17,570 bases of DNA from Coemansia sp. RSA 1804 (taxonomy: Eukaryota; Kickxellomycota; Kickxellomycetes; Kickxellales; Kickxellaceae), in NCBI GenBank assembly GCA_027578815.1, contig JANBTH010000428.1, positions 1-17,570 on the forward strand, in the 5' to 3' direction. The position numbers and the translations under genes were made by a program. Of this stretch, positions 8,102 through 16,181 are shown piece by piece. Numbering within the stretch: position 1 is the stretch's first letter; every line of letters begins with the position of its first letter. Under the pieces are notes generated by a model. The model searched no databases and had not been told where the DNA came from. It saw nothing but the letters and a program-made list of their open reading frames with translations.

Positions 8102-8702
8102 ATGGATGACCCACACAAGTATCAAAGAATAGGCGCGGCAATGGATGAGAGGCGAATGGAAAAACAAGCAATAAAGTCTAAAAAGCCTTAATAAAACATT
8201 AGAAAAGACTGTAAAGACATTGGATAAGGCTAAGAGGGAGGAGGAAAAAACAAGACTGAAAGAAGAAAAGAAGGCCAGAAAAAATGCAGAGAAAGAAAGA
8301 AAAAAGGCAGAGAAGGCAGCTGGCAAGAAAAAGTAAAAGAATATTCAACGTCAAAATTCGGCCTCGGACTGGATAATGTGCTAAATGGCAGTGATAACTG
8401 TTTTGGTAACTGCATGCATGGTTAAATAACAAAGGAAGGACAACTAGAGGTCTCCGCTGGACTATGCGGAAGAGGATTAAAGCCTTATATATCGATAGAC
8501 AGCATACTGCCTAACCACACAGTAGTAGCGGATAGTTTTAAAGTGTTTGTTGGCAACGCGAATAAAAACAAATGAAGATAATGATATCTTAAAGTGCATT
8601 AATTCGCCATTCCCAGAGAAAAGAGCATCAATGCTTTTGAACATTTTCAAAGTATTATCACCATTGGCAATGCGGCCTGCATATGTAATATGTGGGCGTT
8701 AG
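8102..8702 (+). pseudogene. Broken orphan gene (several frame breaks and one in-frame stop)
   Basis: ATG at 8102 opens MDDPHKYQRIGAAMDERRME and stops at 8189-8191. The frame is resumed by a Lys/Glu-rich coiled-coil-like stretch (8184-8336: TLEKTVKTLDKAKREEEKTR and on). From 8339 another frame reads EYSTSKFGLGLDNVLNGSDN and on to TAA at 8423-8425. The same frame then continues ITKEGQLEVSAGLCGRGLKP, YISIDSILPNHTVVADSFKV to TGA at 8573. A final shift gives NEDNDILKCINSPFPEKRAS and ends at TAG 8700-8702. Two of the shifts coincide with A5 runs (8180-8184 and 8564-8568), each fitting one extra A. The purine-rich part lacks stops partly by composition, so the N-terminal half is weaker evidence than the C-terminal half. 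It is convergent with the AP-1 sigma gene. No family identified; loose likeness of the C-terminal half to cyanovirin-N-type repeats is not enough for a call. Confidence 0.4.
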
Positions 8703-8824
8703 CTTTTTAATTTTTGTGTCTTTACTTAATAGAGGAAAACACATGTAGTTGTTTTAAAAGAATTAAAATATAAATGTAAATGTAAAGAGCAAGAGAGGAT
8801 AAAACGAAAAAAAAAAGAAATAGA

Positions 8825-9538
8825 TCATCTTGTTAGCGACTGCCTAAACTCCTGCACGGTAAGCATGGCGGTCCTCGCAACGCCCTCCAAACTAGATGAA
8901 AATAAAAGAATGAAAGAGAAAGAAGGTGAAATAAGGGAATTAGAAATACATGAACAAAAGGGAATCAGCAGCAACAGCAAATGGACATAACCCAACAACG
9001 GCACACAAGAAGAAAGCCCCATCCCTCCCAAAAACATAAACACAAACACAAGACACAAGACATACTTTATATCGCCCCAGCCCCTCTCAGCGTTCTCCAT
9101 AGCCTCAGTCTCGTCCTGCTGGGCAATAACGCGGAGCACGGTCTTCTTGCTGGACTCCTGGAGCTCGCCAGCCATGACCATCTCATCCAGGATGAAGTAG
9201 GCCTTCTGGAAGTGGAAAATAAGATCGAGCTCGCACACGTTGCCAAAGTACCTGTCGAGACACTCGACGTACCGGTGGATGAACTCCATTATGATCAGCT
9301 CGTTGTCGTCCAAATCTACGCCAACCACAAAGTACAGCGAGGCGTACTTGCGGTACACCACCTTGGTGTCCCGATGCTCGATGAAGTTGCACTGCTTCGG
9401 CTTGCGCTGCAGAACCAGCTGGCTGACATCCTTTATTGTCTTGGTAATCTCCTTCGACCCTTGCGCGGTGGCTGCGTACCATTTGGACAGCCGCAGCTTG
9501 CCCTGCCTGCTGACTAGGAACACGTACTTTATAGTCAT
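8825..9538 (-). CDS. APS1: AP-1 clathrin adaptor complex small subunit (sigma-1)
   Basis: Two exons (9538-9066 and 8891-8825) encode 179 residues. The longin-like sigma fold is clear: MTIKYVFLVSRQGKLRLSKW at 1-20, DVSQLVLQRKPKQCNFIEHR (37-56), DTKVVYRKYASLYFVVGVD (57-75), and VECLDRYFGNVCELDLIFHF (91-110), then KAYFILDEMVMAGELQESSK. The ELIIMEFIHRYVECLDRYFG region and the VCELDLIF strand that helps form the dileucine-motif pocket are conserved and fit AP-1 better than AP-2, AP-3 or AP-4. Known role: sigma subunit of the AP-1 heterotetramer, sorting cargo in clathrin-coated vesicles between the trans-Golgi and endosomes. The C-terminal tail after about residue 140 is longer than the usual 156-160 residues. 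The start is the first ATG and matches the family's N-terminus. Confidence 0.92.
   Translation of the reverse strand: MTIKYVFLVSRQGKLRLSKWYAATAQGSKEITKTIKDVSQLVLQRKPKQCNFIEHRDTKVVYRKYASLYFVVGVDLDDNELIIMEFIHRYVECLDRYFGNVCELDLIFHFQKAYFILDEMVMAGELQESSKKTVLRVIAQQDETEAMENAERGWGDIKYVLCLVFVFMFLGGMGLSSCVPLLGYVHLLLLLIPFCSCISNSLISPSFSFILLFSSSLEGVARTAMLTVQEFRQSLTR
8892..9065 (-). other. AP-1 sigma intron (174 nt, in frame and stop-free)
   Basis: The donor is ATAAA|GTATGT at 9065 and the acceptor is TTTTCATCTAG|TTTGG ending at 8892 (minus strand). Splicing joins GWGDI to LEGVARTAML through a phase-2 Asn codon. The length is a multiple of three and no stop codon lies in frame, so unspliced RNA would still encode a complete protein with 58 extra, mostly hydrophobic residues. 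Confidence 0.8.
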
Positions 9539-9764
9539 GAATGGAATGTAGAGGAGATAATGCGACTAGATGGAGAAAAAGTAAATATGTAAATTAACAA
9601 AGAGGATTTTGCTAGCTGACTGAATGAAGGAATGAAAGAAAGCAAGAAAAGTGATGATGATGCCTAGAAAAAAAGAAGAACCAGACCTTTTTTGTGAGAG
9701 AGGTGGAAAGTTCAATCAATGCACAGTTTTGATTATTTTGAAGCGCCAAACAGGAATCACCAGA

Positions 9765-12700
9765 TCACTCGATCACCGAGGCAATGTCCTTGAGCAGACG
9801 GAAGATGACCTGGCGGCCGCGCACAAGGTTCTCGAGCGAGATGCGCTCGTTGTCGAGATGCGCGTTATCGGACGACTGGCCCATTGGGATGTTGACGGCA
9901 ACGGCGTGCGGCGCAAAGAAGGACTCGAGCCACGGAACAGCAGGAATCGACCCGCCCTCGCGGATAAGCAGCGGCACGTCATGCGCGTCGGCAGAGTCGC
10001 CGCCAAAGGCGCTGTCGGAGTCGGAGAGCGCGGATGGAGACGCAGAAGCAGAAGCGGATCCAGCTCCAGCTCCAGCTCCAGCTCCAGATCTGGCTCCGGC
10101 CGACGCCCACTCTTCGCGGATGGCGCGCGCAGCAGCCTGGTAGACGGGCGTCTTCGGATCGGCCAGCCACCACATGGCATTCGGACGCACATCCAGGTGC
10201 AGACGCAGCGAGTCCAGCAGCGCAGGCGCCGCCGGATCGGATCCAGAAGCCGCGACGTACTCGTCAAAGACGCTGGTGACATGCGCGCGCAGCTTGGCGG
10301 CAATGTCGTCCAGCGACTGGTCGGGCACAACGCGCACGCTGATGGCGGCCTGAGCGGCAGCCGGAACCAGCGTCGCGTTTGTCTCGGGCGCCGGCGTCGA
10401 AACGTCGACATGGTGCACAGTCAGCGACGGCTGGCGCCAGCGCTGCACAAGCTGCCGGAACAGATGGTCGTGCGCATCGGCGGCCGGAGCGTCGGCGGCT
10501 GCTGCAGACACGCGCGCAACAAGCGGCGCCGTCGCCTCGCGCGCAGCAATCGTCCGCACCAGCGAGCGCATGGCGGCGTCCTCGGCGGGATCGGCCGGGC
10601 GCACGCCATCGCTGAAGCCAGGCACAAGCACTCGCCCTGCAGGGTCCACCAGCTGCGAAACCACGTGCGCAAGGCACGCGAGCGGATCGCGCACGGCCCC
10701 GCCCCACACGCCGGCGTGCACGTCGGCCGAGCGCGAGCTCTCGACGCGCAGCGTTGCGCGGATGGAGCCGCGCATGCCGTACGTCAGGCACGGAGTCGCC
10801 TCGCCCAGCCAGTACGCCGACGACAGCAGCACCACCCGCGGCGCGCCAAACAGCGCGCGGTGCGAAGCCAGCGTCTCGCGCAGGCCGGCGCTGCCGCTCT
10901 CCTCCTCGCCCTCGATGCAGAACACAACAGTCACCGGCAGACGCCGCGCCGCACTCAGCTCGGCAACCGCAAACAGCGTTGCCAGCACAGGGCCCTTATC
11001 ATCACTGACGCCGCGACCGTAGACATAGCCGTCGCGTCCGGCCAGCTCAAACGGCGGCGACCGCCACGGCGCATCGGCGCCGGCCGGCATCACGTCGTAG
11101 TGTCCGTACACAAACACCGTCGGCGTGTCGCGCAGCGAGTGCGCATCGGCGTCCGAGGAAGCGTCAAAGCGCGCGTAGACAATCGGATTCGCCGTCGGCG
11201 TGCTGGAGATCAGCCGCGCATCGGCCGCGCCCACGTCGCGCATCAGATCCTTCAGGAAGCGCGCCGCACGCCGGCACTCGGGCTGCAGCTCCGCAACGCC
11301 CGACACCGAGCGCATGCGCACCCAGCGCGCCAGCTCGCTGATCAGACGCTTGTTGTCCAGATGCCGCCCGCCGCGTGGAAGCGCTGCATTCAGATTCGTG
11401 CTCAGTCTTGGATTCGACTCTGCATCGCCCACCGCGCCTGCCACGTCCCAGAACTGCACGCCGCCCGGCCGCCCGCTGCTGCCACTTGCCAGTGCGTCAG
11501 GCGCCAACGCATCCAGCGCCAGAACCGAGTTCTCCGCCGCACGGATCCACCCGAGCGCGCCCAGATCAGCCGTCCGCCACATGCGGATCGCACCGTCAGC
11601 AGCTCCCGCATAGAGCGTGCGCGAGTCCACCGCCAGCGCAAGCACGTTATTCTTGGAACCGGAGCCGGGGCCGGGGCTGGAGCTGGTTATTGAGCTGAAT
11701 CCGCCGGTAAGTGTGCGGATCCGCTGCCACGTCTCCAGATCCCACACATCGACTCCGCCGCTCTGCAGTCCGGCAAACAGCAGTCCGTCGCCGTCCAGCG
11801 CCAGCGAATGCACACAGGCGTCGCCCTCGCTGTCGCCACTGCCGCTGGTGTCCAGCGATGCCGTGCGCTCCAGCGTAGGCGGTGCACCGGCATCGCTGTC
11901 TTCGCTTCTGCGCAGCCTCCACACGCCAACAATGCCGTCGCTGGCTGCTGAGAACAGCGCAGCGCCGTCGTCGGGCGTCGCGCCAATCGCCAGCGCATGG
12001 ACGTATCCGGTGTGGGCAAACATTGCCGCCGTGTGCAGAATAACGTAGTAGCCCTCTTTGCCCTCGGCCGGCGCTGCTTCGGCAAAGAACCGCGACCGCC
12101 GGGCCGCCATCTCGTCGGCCTGCGCCTGCCGCGACACTGCGCGGCGGTTGGCGATGTCGAACAGCTGGATACTGGTGTCCTGGCATCCGAGCACAAGAAG
12201 CCCATGCGCCGCCCAGTGCGCCAGCGACAGAATTGCGCCGGCATTGACGCCAGCATGCACAACGTACTGGCACTCCAGCGTGCGCGTATCCCATGCGCGC
12301 ACCGTGCTGTCGCCTCCACCGCTGTACAGCACGCCGCCCACCGCGTCAACCGCCAGTGCCTGGCATCCGCCGCTGTGGCCCGACAGCGTGCGCTCCAGCT
12401 GGAACGTCTCGCGCCGCCACACGTGGATGTCGCCCTGCTGCGTGCCGCTGAAGACAAACTCGTCCGTGTGCGCTAGCGCCAGCACCGATGCCCCCGCTGC
12501 CGTGTCGCTGCCGCCAACTGTCTGCACGCCAAGCACTGCTCCAGAGTCGTTGAGCGGCTGCGCGTGCATCTGGTTCTGCGTGTGCGCATGCGTCTGCGGC
12601 GTGCGTGTGCCCGATGCAAAGCTGCTCTGCGACGGCGTGCGGTGGAGCGCTGCTGGAGAGCTACTGCTGTGCGAGGAGACGGGAAGCGCCCCCGCGTGCG

Positions 12701-12797
12701 CCAATGCCAATGCCGATGCCGATGCCGATGCTATTGTTGGACTGCCGATGCCTCCTGATGCAGCAGATGCCTCTGCTATGAATCTGTGCTCGCCCAT
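9765..12797 (-). CDS. DUG2: Dug2-like glutathione-degradosome subunit (WD40 + M20 peptidase fold)
   Basis: An intact 1010-codon frame. Residues 1-100 are low-complexity (Ala/Ser, His/Thr/Gln). WD40-type repeats occupy about 103-455 (GDIHVWRRE 122-130; STVRAWDTR 164-172; GIVGVWRLR 288-296; GGVDVWDLE 347-355; GAIRMWRTA 402-410; GGVQFWDVA 445-453). An M20A metallopeptidase region follows from about 480: GHYDVMP (565-571), GRGVSDDKGP (594-603), IEGEEESGSAG (628-638), DVHAGVWGG (692-700), REGGSIPAVPW (946-956) and SSDNAHLDNE (975-984). WD40 plus M20 is the Dug2 layout (yeast Dug2 878 residues). In yeast Dug2 works with the glutamine-amidotransferase-like Dug3 to hydrolyse glutathione in the cytosol. 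The Asp expected before YWLG by comparison with carnosinase-type enzymes is Ser (S660). A TACGTCA element lies 38 bp upstream of the ATG. Confidence 0.9.
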   Translation of the reverse strand: MGEHRFIAEASAASGGIGSPTIASASASALALAHAGALPVSSHSSSSPAALHRTPSQSSFASGTRTPQTHAHTQNQMHAQPLNDSGAVLGVQTVGGSDTAAGASVLALAHTDEFVFSGTQQGDIHVWRRETFQLERTLSGHSGGCQALAVDAVGGVLYSGGGDSTVRAWDTRTLECQYVVHAGVNAGAILSLAHWAAHGLLVLGCQDTSIQLFDIANRRAVSRQAQADEMAARRSRFFAEAAPAEGKEGYYVILHTAAMFAHTGYVHALAIGATPDDGAALFSAASDGIVGVWRLRRSEDSDAGAPPTLERTASLDTSGSGDSEGDACVHSLALDGDGLLFAGLQSGGVDVWDLETWQRIRTLTGGFSSITSSSPGPGSGSKNNVLALAVDSRTLYAGAADGAIRMWRTADLGALGWIRAAENSVLALDALAPDALASGSSGRPGGVQFWDVAGAVGDAESNPRLSTNLNAALPRGGRHLDNKRLISELARWVRMRSVSGVAELQPECRRAARFLKDLMRDVGAADARLISSTPTANPIVYARFDASSDADAHSLRDTPTVFVYGHYDVMPAGADAPWRSPPFELAGRDGYVYGRGVSDDKGPVLATLFAVAELSAARRLPVTVVFCIEGEEESGSAGLRETLASHRALFGAPRVVLLSSAYWLGEATPCLTYGMRGSIRATLRVESSRSADVHAGVWGGAVRDPLACLAHVVSQLVDPAGRVLVPGFSDGVRPADPAEDAAMRSLVRTIAAREATAPLVARVSAAAADAPAADAHDHLFRQLVQRWRQPSLTVHHVDVSTPAPETNATLVPAAAQAAISVRVVPDQSLDDIAAKLRAHVTSVFDEYVAASGSDPAAPALLDSLRLHLDVRPNAMWWLADPKTPVYQAAARAIREEWASAGARSGAGAGAGAGSASASASPSALSDSDSAFGGDSADAHDVPLLIREGGSIPAVPWLESFFAPHAVAVNIPMGQSSDNAHLDNERISLENLVRGRQVIFRLLKDIASVIE
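10061..10087. repeat. CAGCTC hexanucleotide repeat inside DUG2
   Basis: Four and a half copies of CAGCTC. On the coding strand they encode the Gly-Ala run at DUG2 residues 905-913, next to a Ser/Ala/Asp-rich stretch up to about 938. The run sits just before the C-terminal M20 motifs REGGSIP and DNAHLDN, so it is likely a surface loop that expands by slippage. Confidence 0.75.
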
Positions 12798-13595
12798 GAG
12801 TGCTACAATTAGTAGTAATGAGCGGTTGGTTGTATGACGTAGTTTTGAGCGAGTACCCGAGTTGGTGATGTTGTTGTTTGTTGCCTGCTGCTACTGCTCT
12901 TATTCCCTGTGGCCTTACTTTTCTTCTATCTGTGGGCTAGACAAGACAACAAAGGAATGATGAATGTACTCTAGAAGAAATAAAAAAAAGGATGGAGATG
13001 AACTAGAAAGGAAAGAGCAATAAAAAATTTTTTGTGAACAGCGGTGGAAAGTGGAGTGGGGTGGGTGGGAAAAACAGCATTTCTTTTATACAAACGCTAA
13101 CCTGCCTGTATGCATGCCCAAAGAAACCTTTTTTCTTACCAAATGGAAGTGGTAAATGGGCGGAGAATATGGCTATATGCTCACATCGCAGCATTCAAGC
13201 TTGAGCGAGGATAAATTACGAAATGCTGGTAGTGGGAGCAGATATCATGCCTACTCAGAGCGCGATGGACAGCATATAATTGAATGCTAAAAATAAAGAG
13301 AATGCTAGAATGGTGGGATTCTAGCCCCTTGCCACATCAAGCACCCTTTCTTCTTTGCCTTTTTCCTCCACAAATTTTCCTTTTTCTTGCTATTTTGTAC
13401 AGTAAAGTAGGGAAAATTAAGGGTGTTGTATTAACAATGGGGGCAAGAATGGATGGGAAGTCGCCTCTGGTTATTTTTCTTTTTAGCTTCACTCTACAAA
13501 AAAACGAATATCCACATCCGATTAGACCATCAGTCAAGTCAATGGCGCCTTCAAGCAAACCCTTTTTTCTATTTCCTGCCTTTTTCCTTTCTCTA
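12798..13595. other. Spacer upstream of DUG2 with no supported gene
   Basis: The first part holds the DUG2 upstream region: TACGTCA on the minus strand at 12835-12841 and no clear TATA box. The rest is AT-rich with long T, A and pyrimidine runs. A 121-codon minus-strand frame at 13337-13702 contains a Lys/Arg-rich stretch and may hold part of the transcription unit that begins near 14140, but it has no recognisable domain. An acceptor-like TTTTTTTGTAG ends near 13492 (minus strand). Confidence 0.4.
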
Positions 13596-13949
13596 CTATT
13601 TCTCCGATATGAAAATATCAAGAAGGGGCAATGAAGGGAGAAAATGAGGCATGCTGACTTTGGCAGTTGGGGGAAGAAAAATAGGAAAATGAAATAAGGC
13701 AAGAGTGGGCTTCGTTGACATCATCCAAAGTCTCGCTGTTACTATGAGCAGGCGGGGAGAAAAGAACAAGAGCGGGAAAGAAGGCAAGTGGGGAAATTTC
13801 AAACTCATCGCTTATTTTTATGCCTCGCTTTCTTGTTTTATGAACTAACCTGAAGTGCACGATTTTCCGAGCCACGTTTCTGTTGCCAGTGCATCGAGGG
13901 CTGTGCCTAATGCATAATGAAACCCATTTAGCCGTGGTAGCTTGTCCAT
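13596..13949 (-). CDS. Possible small spliced gene, product unknown
   Basis: Downstream of a strong TATA box (14175-14167, minus strand) and a pyrimidine-rich leader, the first ATG is at 13949. It opens MDKLPRLNGFHYALGTALDA, 33 codons before a donor-like TTCAG|GTTAGT at 13849. Read through, the frame ends at once (TCA GGT TAG), giving a 34-residue peptide. If spliced to the acceptor CATAG ending at 13742, it continues in frame (TARLWMMSTKPTLALFHF...) to TAG at 13596, about 81 residues in all with a hydrophobic second exon. The first exon looks like real protein; the second is less convincing and other acceptors are possible. No family recognised. Confidence 0.25.
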
Positions 13950-14459
13950 GTGTTTGTCTGCGTTATTGTGCGGATGCTTCTGTGAGCTGCAAGTACAATA
14001 ATAACAATAAGATGTATGGAAAGTGAAAGGGGGGAGAGAGAGAAAGGAGATGAAGCAGCACCAAGCAAAGAGAGATGAACAAACAACAACAACAGCAACA
14101 CAGCTAGCCAGCAAGTCAGCCGCTCTTTGGCCCCCCTTTTTGTGCTCGTCCTCGTTCTGCGGGTCCCTTTATATATCCACAAAGAGCAGGGCACAAGAAC
14201 AGGTGCCATGGGAAAAAAAGCAAGGATAGAATCATGAAATCATCCTTGGAGAAGGGAGAGAATCCGAAAAAGAGAGCCCTCGCGATATGGCCGATTGTTT
14301 AGTCTACGCATGTGTGCGATGGGATGATGCAGAAACAAAGCGAGAGAGAAAGGCAAAGTAAGGCGCAATAACGGAATAAGCGACTTATTCACTCTGCACG
14401 CATCAGGGAGCATTGTTTGTCTCGCACAAGACATGGAAGGCAAGGAAAACCCGCCAGGA
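13950..14459. other. Leader/promoter region and 3' flank of the AAA ATPase gene
   Basis: 13950-14180 is the presumed leader and promoter of the small minus-strand unit and is very pyrimidine-rich on that strand, which explains the stop-poor frames there. 14230-14459 follows the ATPase stop codon and is its likely 3' flank. No gene, tRNA or repeat is seen. Confidence 0.4.
14167..14175 (-). promoter_or_regulatory. TATA box of an uncharacterised minus-strand transcription unit
   Basis: TATATAAAG reads on the minus strand in the context GTGGATATATAAAGGGACCC. It is the best TATA match in the spacer. No ATG occurs between the expected start site near 14140 and 13949, so that ATG is the natural first start codon. 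An acceptor-like TACTTGCAG lies at about 13988-13996, which may mean a leader intron. Confidence 0.45.
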
Positions 14460-16103
14460 TCAGCAGCAGCCACCCCCAAATGACGCATAAGCTGCTTCGT
14501 AGGCGCGCAGCATGGCGGGCGTCAGCGAGGGCGCAACCACACTCAGCGCCTGGTCAAAGTGATGGCGCGCCACGCCAGCAGCCTGCAGATCGCAGCGCAG
14601 CGCAGCAAACGCAGCCTCGCGACACAGACTCTCGAGATCGGCGCCCGAGAAGCCGGTTGTCAGCTGCGCCAGCTCCTCAATGTCGCCAGGCGCCAGCGCC
14701 AGCGGCATCGTGCGCGTCTTGATGCGCAGAATGGCAGCGCGTGCCGCGGCGTCGGGCGGCCCCACGTAGACGACCCTGTCGAAGCGCCCGGGCCGCAGCA
14801 GCGCAGGGTCCAGAAGATCGACCCTGTTTGTGGCGCCCACAACAACCACGCCGCGCGCATCCTCCACGCCGTCCATCTCGTTCAGCAGCGTCGCCAGCAC
14901 GCGGTCGCGCACGCTATCTTCGCTGCCGCCAACCGTGCGCCGTCCGACAACAGCGTCCACCTCGTCGAGAAACACAACCGACGGCGCTGCCGCTCGCGCC
15001 TGGCGGAACACGCTGCGCACCGTGCGCTCGGCATCGCCCACATACGGAGAATACACGGCGGCGCCGTTAACCGAGAAGAATGCCGCATCCTGCGTCGCCA
15101 GCGCACGGGCCACCGTTGTCTTGCTGCAGCCCGGCGGCCCGTACAGAAGCACGCCGCGCGGCTGCCGCACGCCCAGTCGCCGCAACGCCGCGCCATGGCC
15201 CTTGTCCTGCTCCTGCTGCCACCCGACGATTCGGCGCAGCGTTGTCTTCAGCGCCTCCAGTCCGCCGATATCGTCCCACCCGCAGCTGCCAGTATCCACC
15301 GCCAATCCGCGCCGCAGCGCCGGCACCGTGCGTCGCATCGCCTCGCCAAAGTCGCGCATTGCCACGGCGCCGGTCTGTCTGCCAACCGCCGACAGCGCTG
15401 TCTGCGCCGCCGCTCTGCACAGCCCACCCAGATCCGCACCCACGTATCCGGACGTCATCGCCGCCAGCGCATCCAGATCAACCGTCGCATCCGTCGGCAT
15501 CTCCGCCACGTAGTACGCGAGGATCGCGCGTCGCGCCCTGACGCCCGGCACATCCACCAGGATCTCGCGATCAAATCGCCCGGGTCGCCGCAGCGCCGGA
15601 TCAAGCGCGTTCGGCTGATTAGTTGCGCCAATAACAACAACCTGGCCTCTCTCGCCAACCCCGTCCATCAGCGTCAGGAGCTGCGCAACCATCTTCACGC
15701 CGCCTTCGCCGCGCTCCGACTGTCGCCGCCGGTCGCCAACCAGCGCATCGATCTCATCGATAAACAGAACGGACGTCCCCGAACACGCCAGCGCATTGCT
15801 CTGCGCCTCGCCAAACAGTTCGCGCAGTCTGCGCTCGCTTTCTCCCAGATACGGACTCAGGATCTCCGACCCCTGCACTGTCGTCATCGCCACTCCGCTT
15901 AACTTGGATACCTGCTGCACCAGCCGCGTTTTGCCAACCCCCGGCGGCCCGTGCAGAAGCACGCCCTTGGGCGCCTCGATTCCCAACCGCTCGAACTTTG
16001 CCCGATGCCTTTGCGGGTACTGGATCACCTCCAGCAGACTCCGCGCTGCCTCCTCCAGCCCCGGCACGTTGCGCAGTATTTCCTCGTCTGTTGCGCTGCT
16101 CAT
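14460..16103 (-). CDS. AFG2B: Tandem AAA+ ATPase, AFG2B/SPATA5L1-like (Cdc48 superfamily)
   Basis: An intact 547-codon frame with two AAA+ domains. D1: NVPGLEEAARSLLEVI at 12-27, Walker A HGPPGVGKT 51-59, Walker B SVLFIDEIDA 111-120, sensor GATN 159-162, arginine fingers in LRRPGRFDRE 171-180. D2: WDDIGGLEALK 276-286, Walker A YGPPGCSKTT 321-330, Walker B VVFLDEVDA 376-384, sensor GATN 423-426, LLRPGRFDR 435-443. Both Walker A and B sets are complete, so both rings should bind and hydrolyse ATP. The Cys-Ser-Lys Walker A of D2 and YVGDAERTVRSVFRQARA (354-371) point to the AFG2/SPATA5-SPATA5L1 branch rather than Cdc48 or NVL. Those proteins act as unfoldases in ribosome maturation and replisome turnover. 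The usual N-terminal substrate domain is missing: the protein starts at D1. Confidence 0.72.
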   Translation of the reverse strand: MSSATDEEILRNVPGLEEAARSLLEVIQYPQRHRAKFERLGIEAPKGVLLHGPPGVGKTRLVQQVSKLSGVAMTTVQGSEILSPYLGESERRLRELFGEAQSNALACSGTSVLFIDEIDALVGDRRRQSERGEGGVKMVAQLLTLMDGVGERGQVVVIGATNQPNALDPALRRPGRFDREILVDVPGVRARRAILAYYVAEMPTDATVDLDALAAMTSGYVGADLGGLCRAAAQTALSAVGRQTGAVAMRDFGEAMRRTVPALRRGLAVDTGSCGWDDIGGLEALKTTLRRIVGWQQEQDKGHGAALRRLGVRQPRGVLLYGPPGCSKTTVARALATQDAAFFSVNGAAVYSPYVGDAERTVRSVFRQARAAAPSVVFLDEVDAVVGRRTVGGSEDSVRDRVLATLLNEMDGVEDARGVVVVGATNRVDLLDPALLRPGRFDRVVYVGPPDAAARAAILRIKTRTMPLALAPGDIEELAQLTTGFSGADLESLCREAAFAALRCDLQAAGVARHHFDQALSVVAPSLTPAMLRAYEAAYASFGGGCC

Positions 16104-16173
16104 CTCCTGTCTAGTTTAAATCGAGGGAAAGGTGATAATGGAGAAAAATGTACAAATTAATAAAAGCGAATAT

Positions 16174-16181
16174 GCTATATA
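16174..16181 (-). promoter_or_regulatory. TATA-like box of the AAA ATPase gene
   Basis: TATATAGC on the minus strand, about 71 bp upstream of the ATG at 16103. The position leaves only a short leader, which argues that no upstream exon carries the missing N-domain. Confidence 0.35.

Noticed and set aside
9651..11693. A 680-codon plus-strand open frame antisense to DUG2
   Set aside because: It is the mirror of a GC-rich codon pattern: Arg/Gly/Ala/His-rich, no domain, while the minus-strand frame has clear WD40 and M20 motifs.
14559..15902. A 447-codon plus-strand open frame antisense to the AAA ATPase
   Set aside because: Same cause: composition is Arg/His/Gln-rich with no fold, and the sense strand carries complete Walker motifs.
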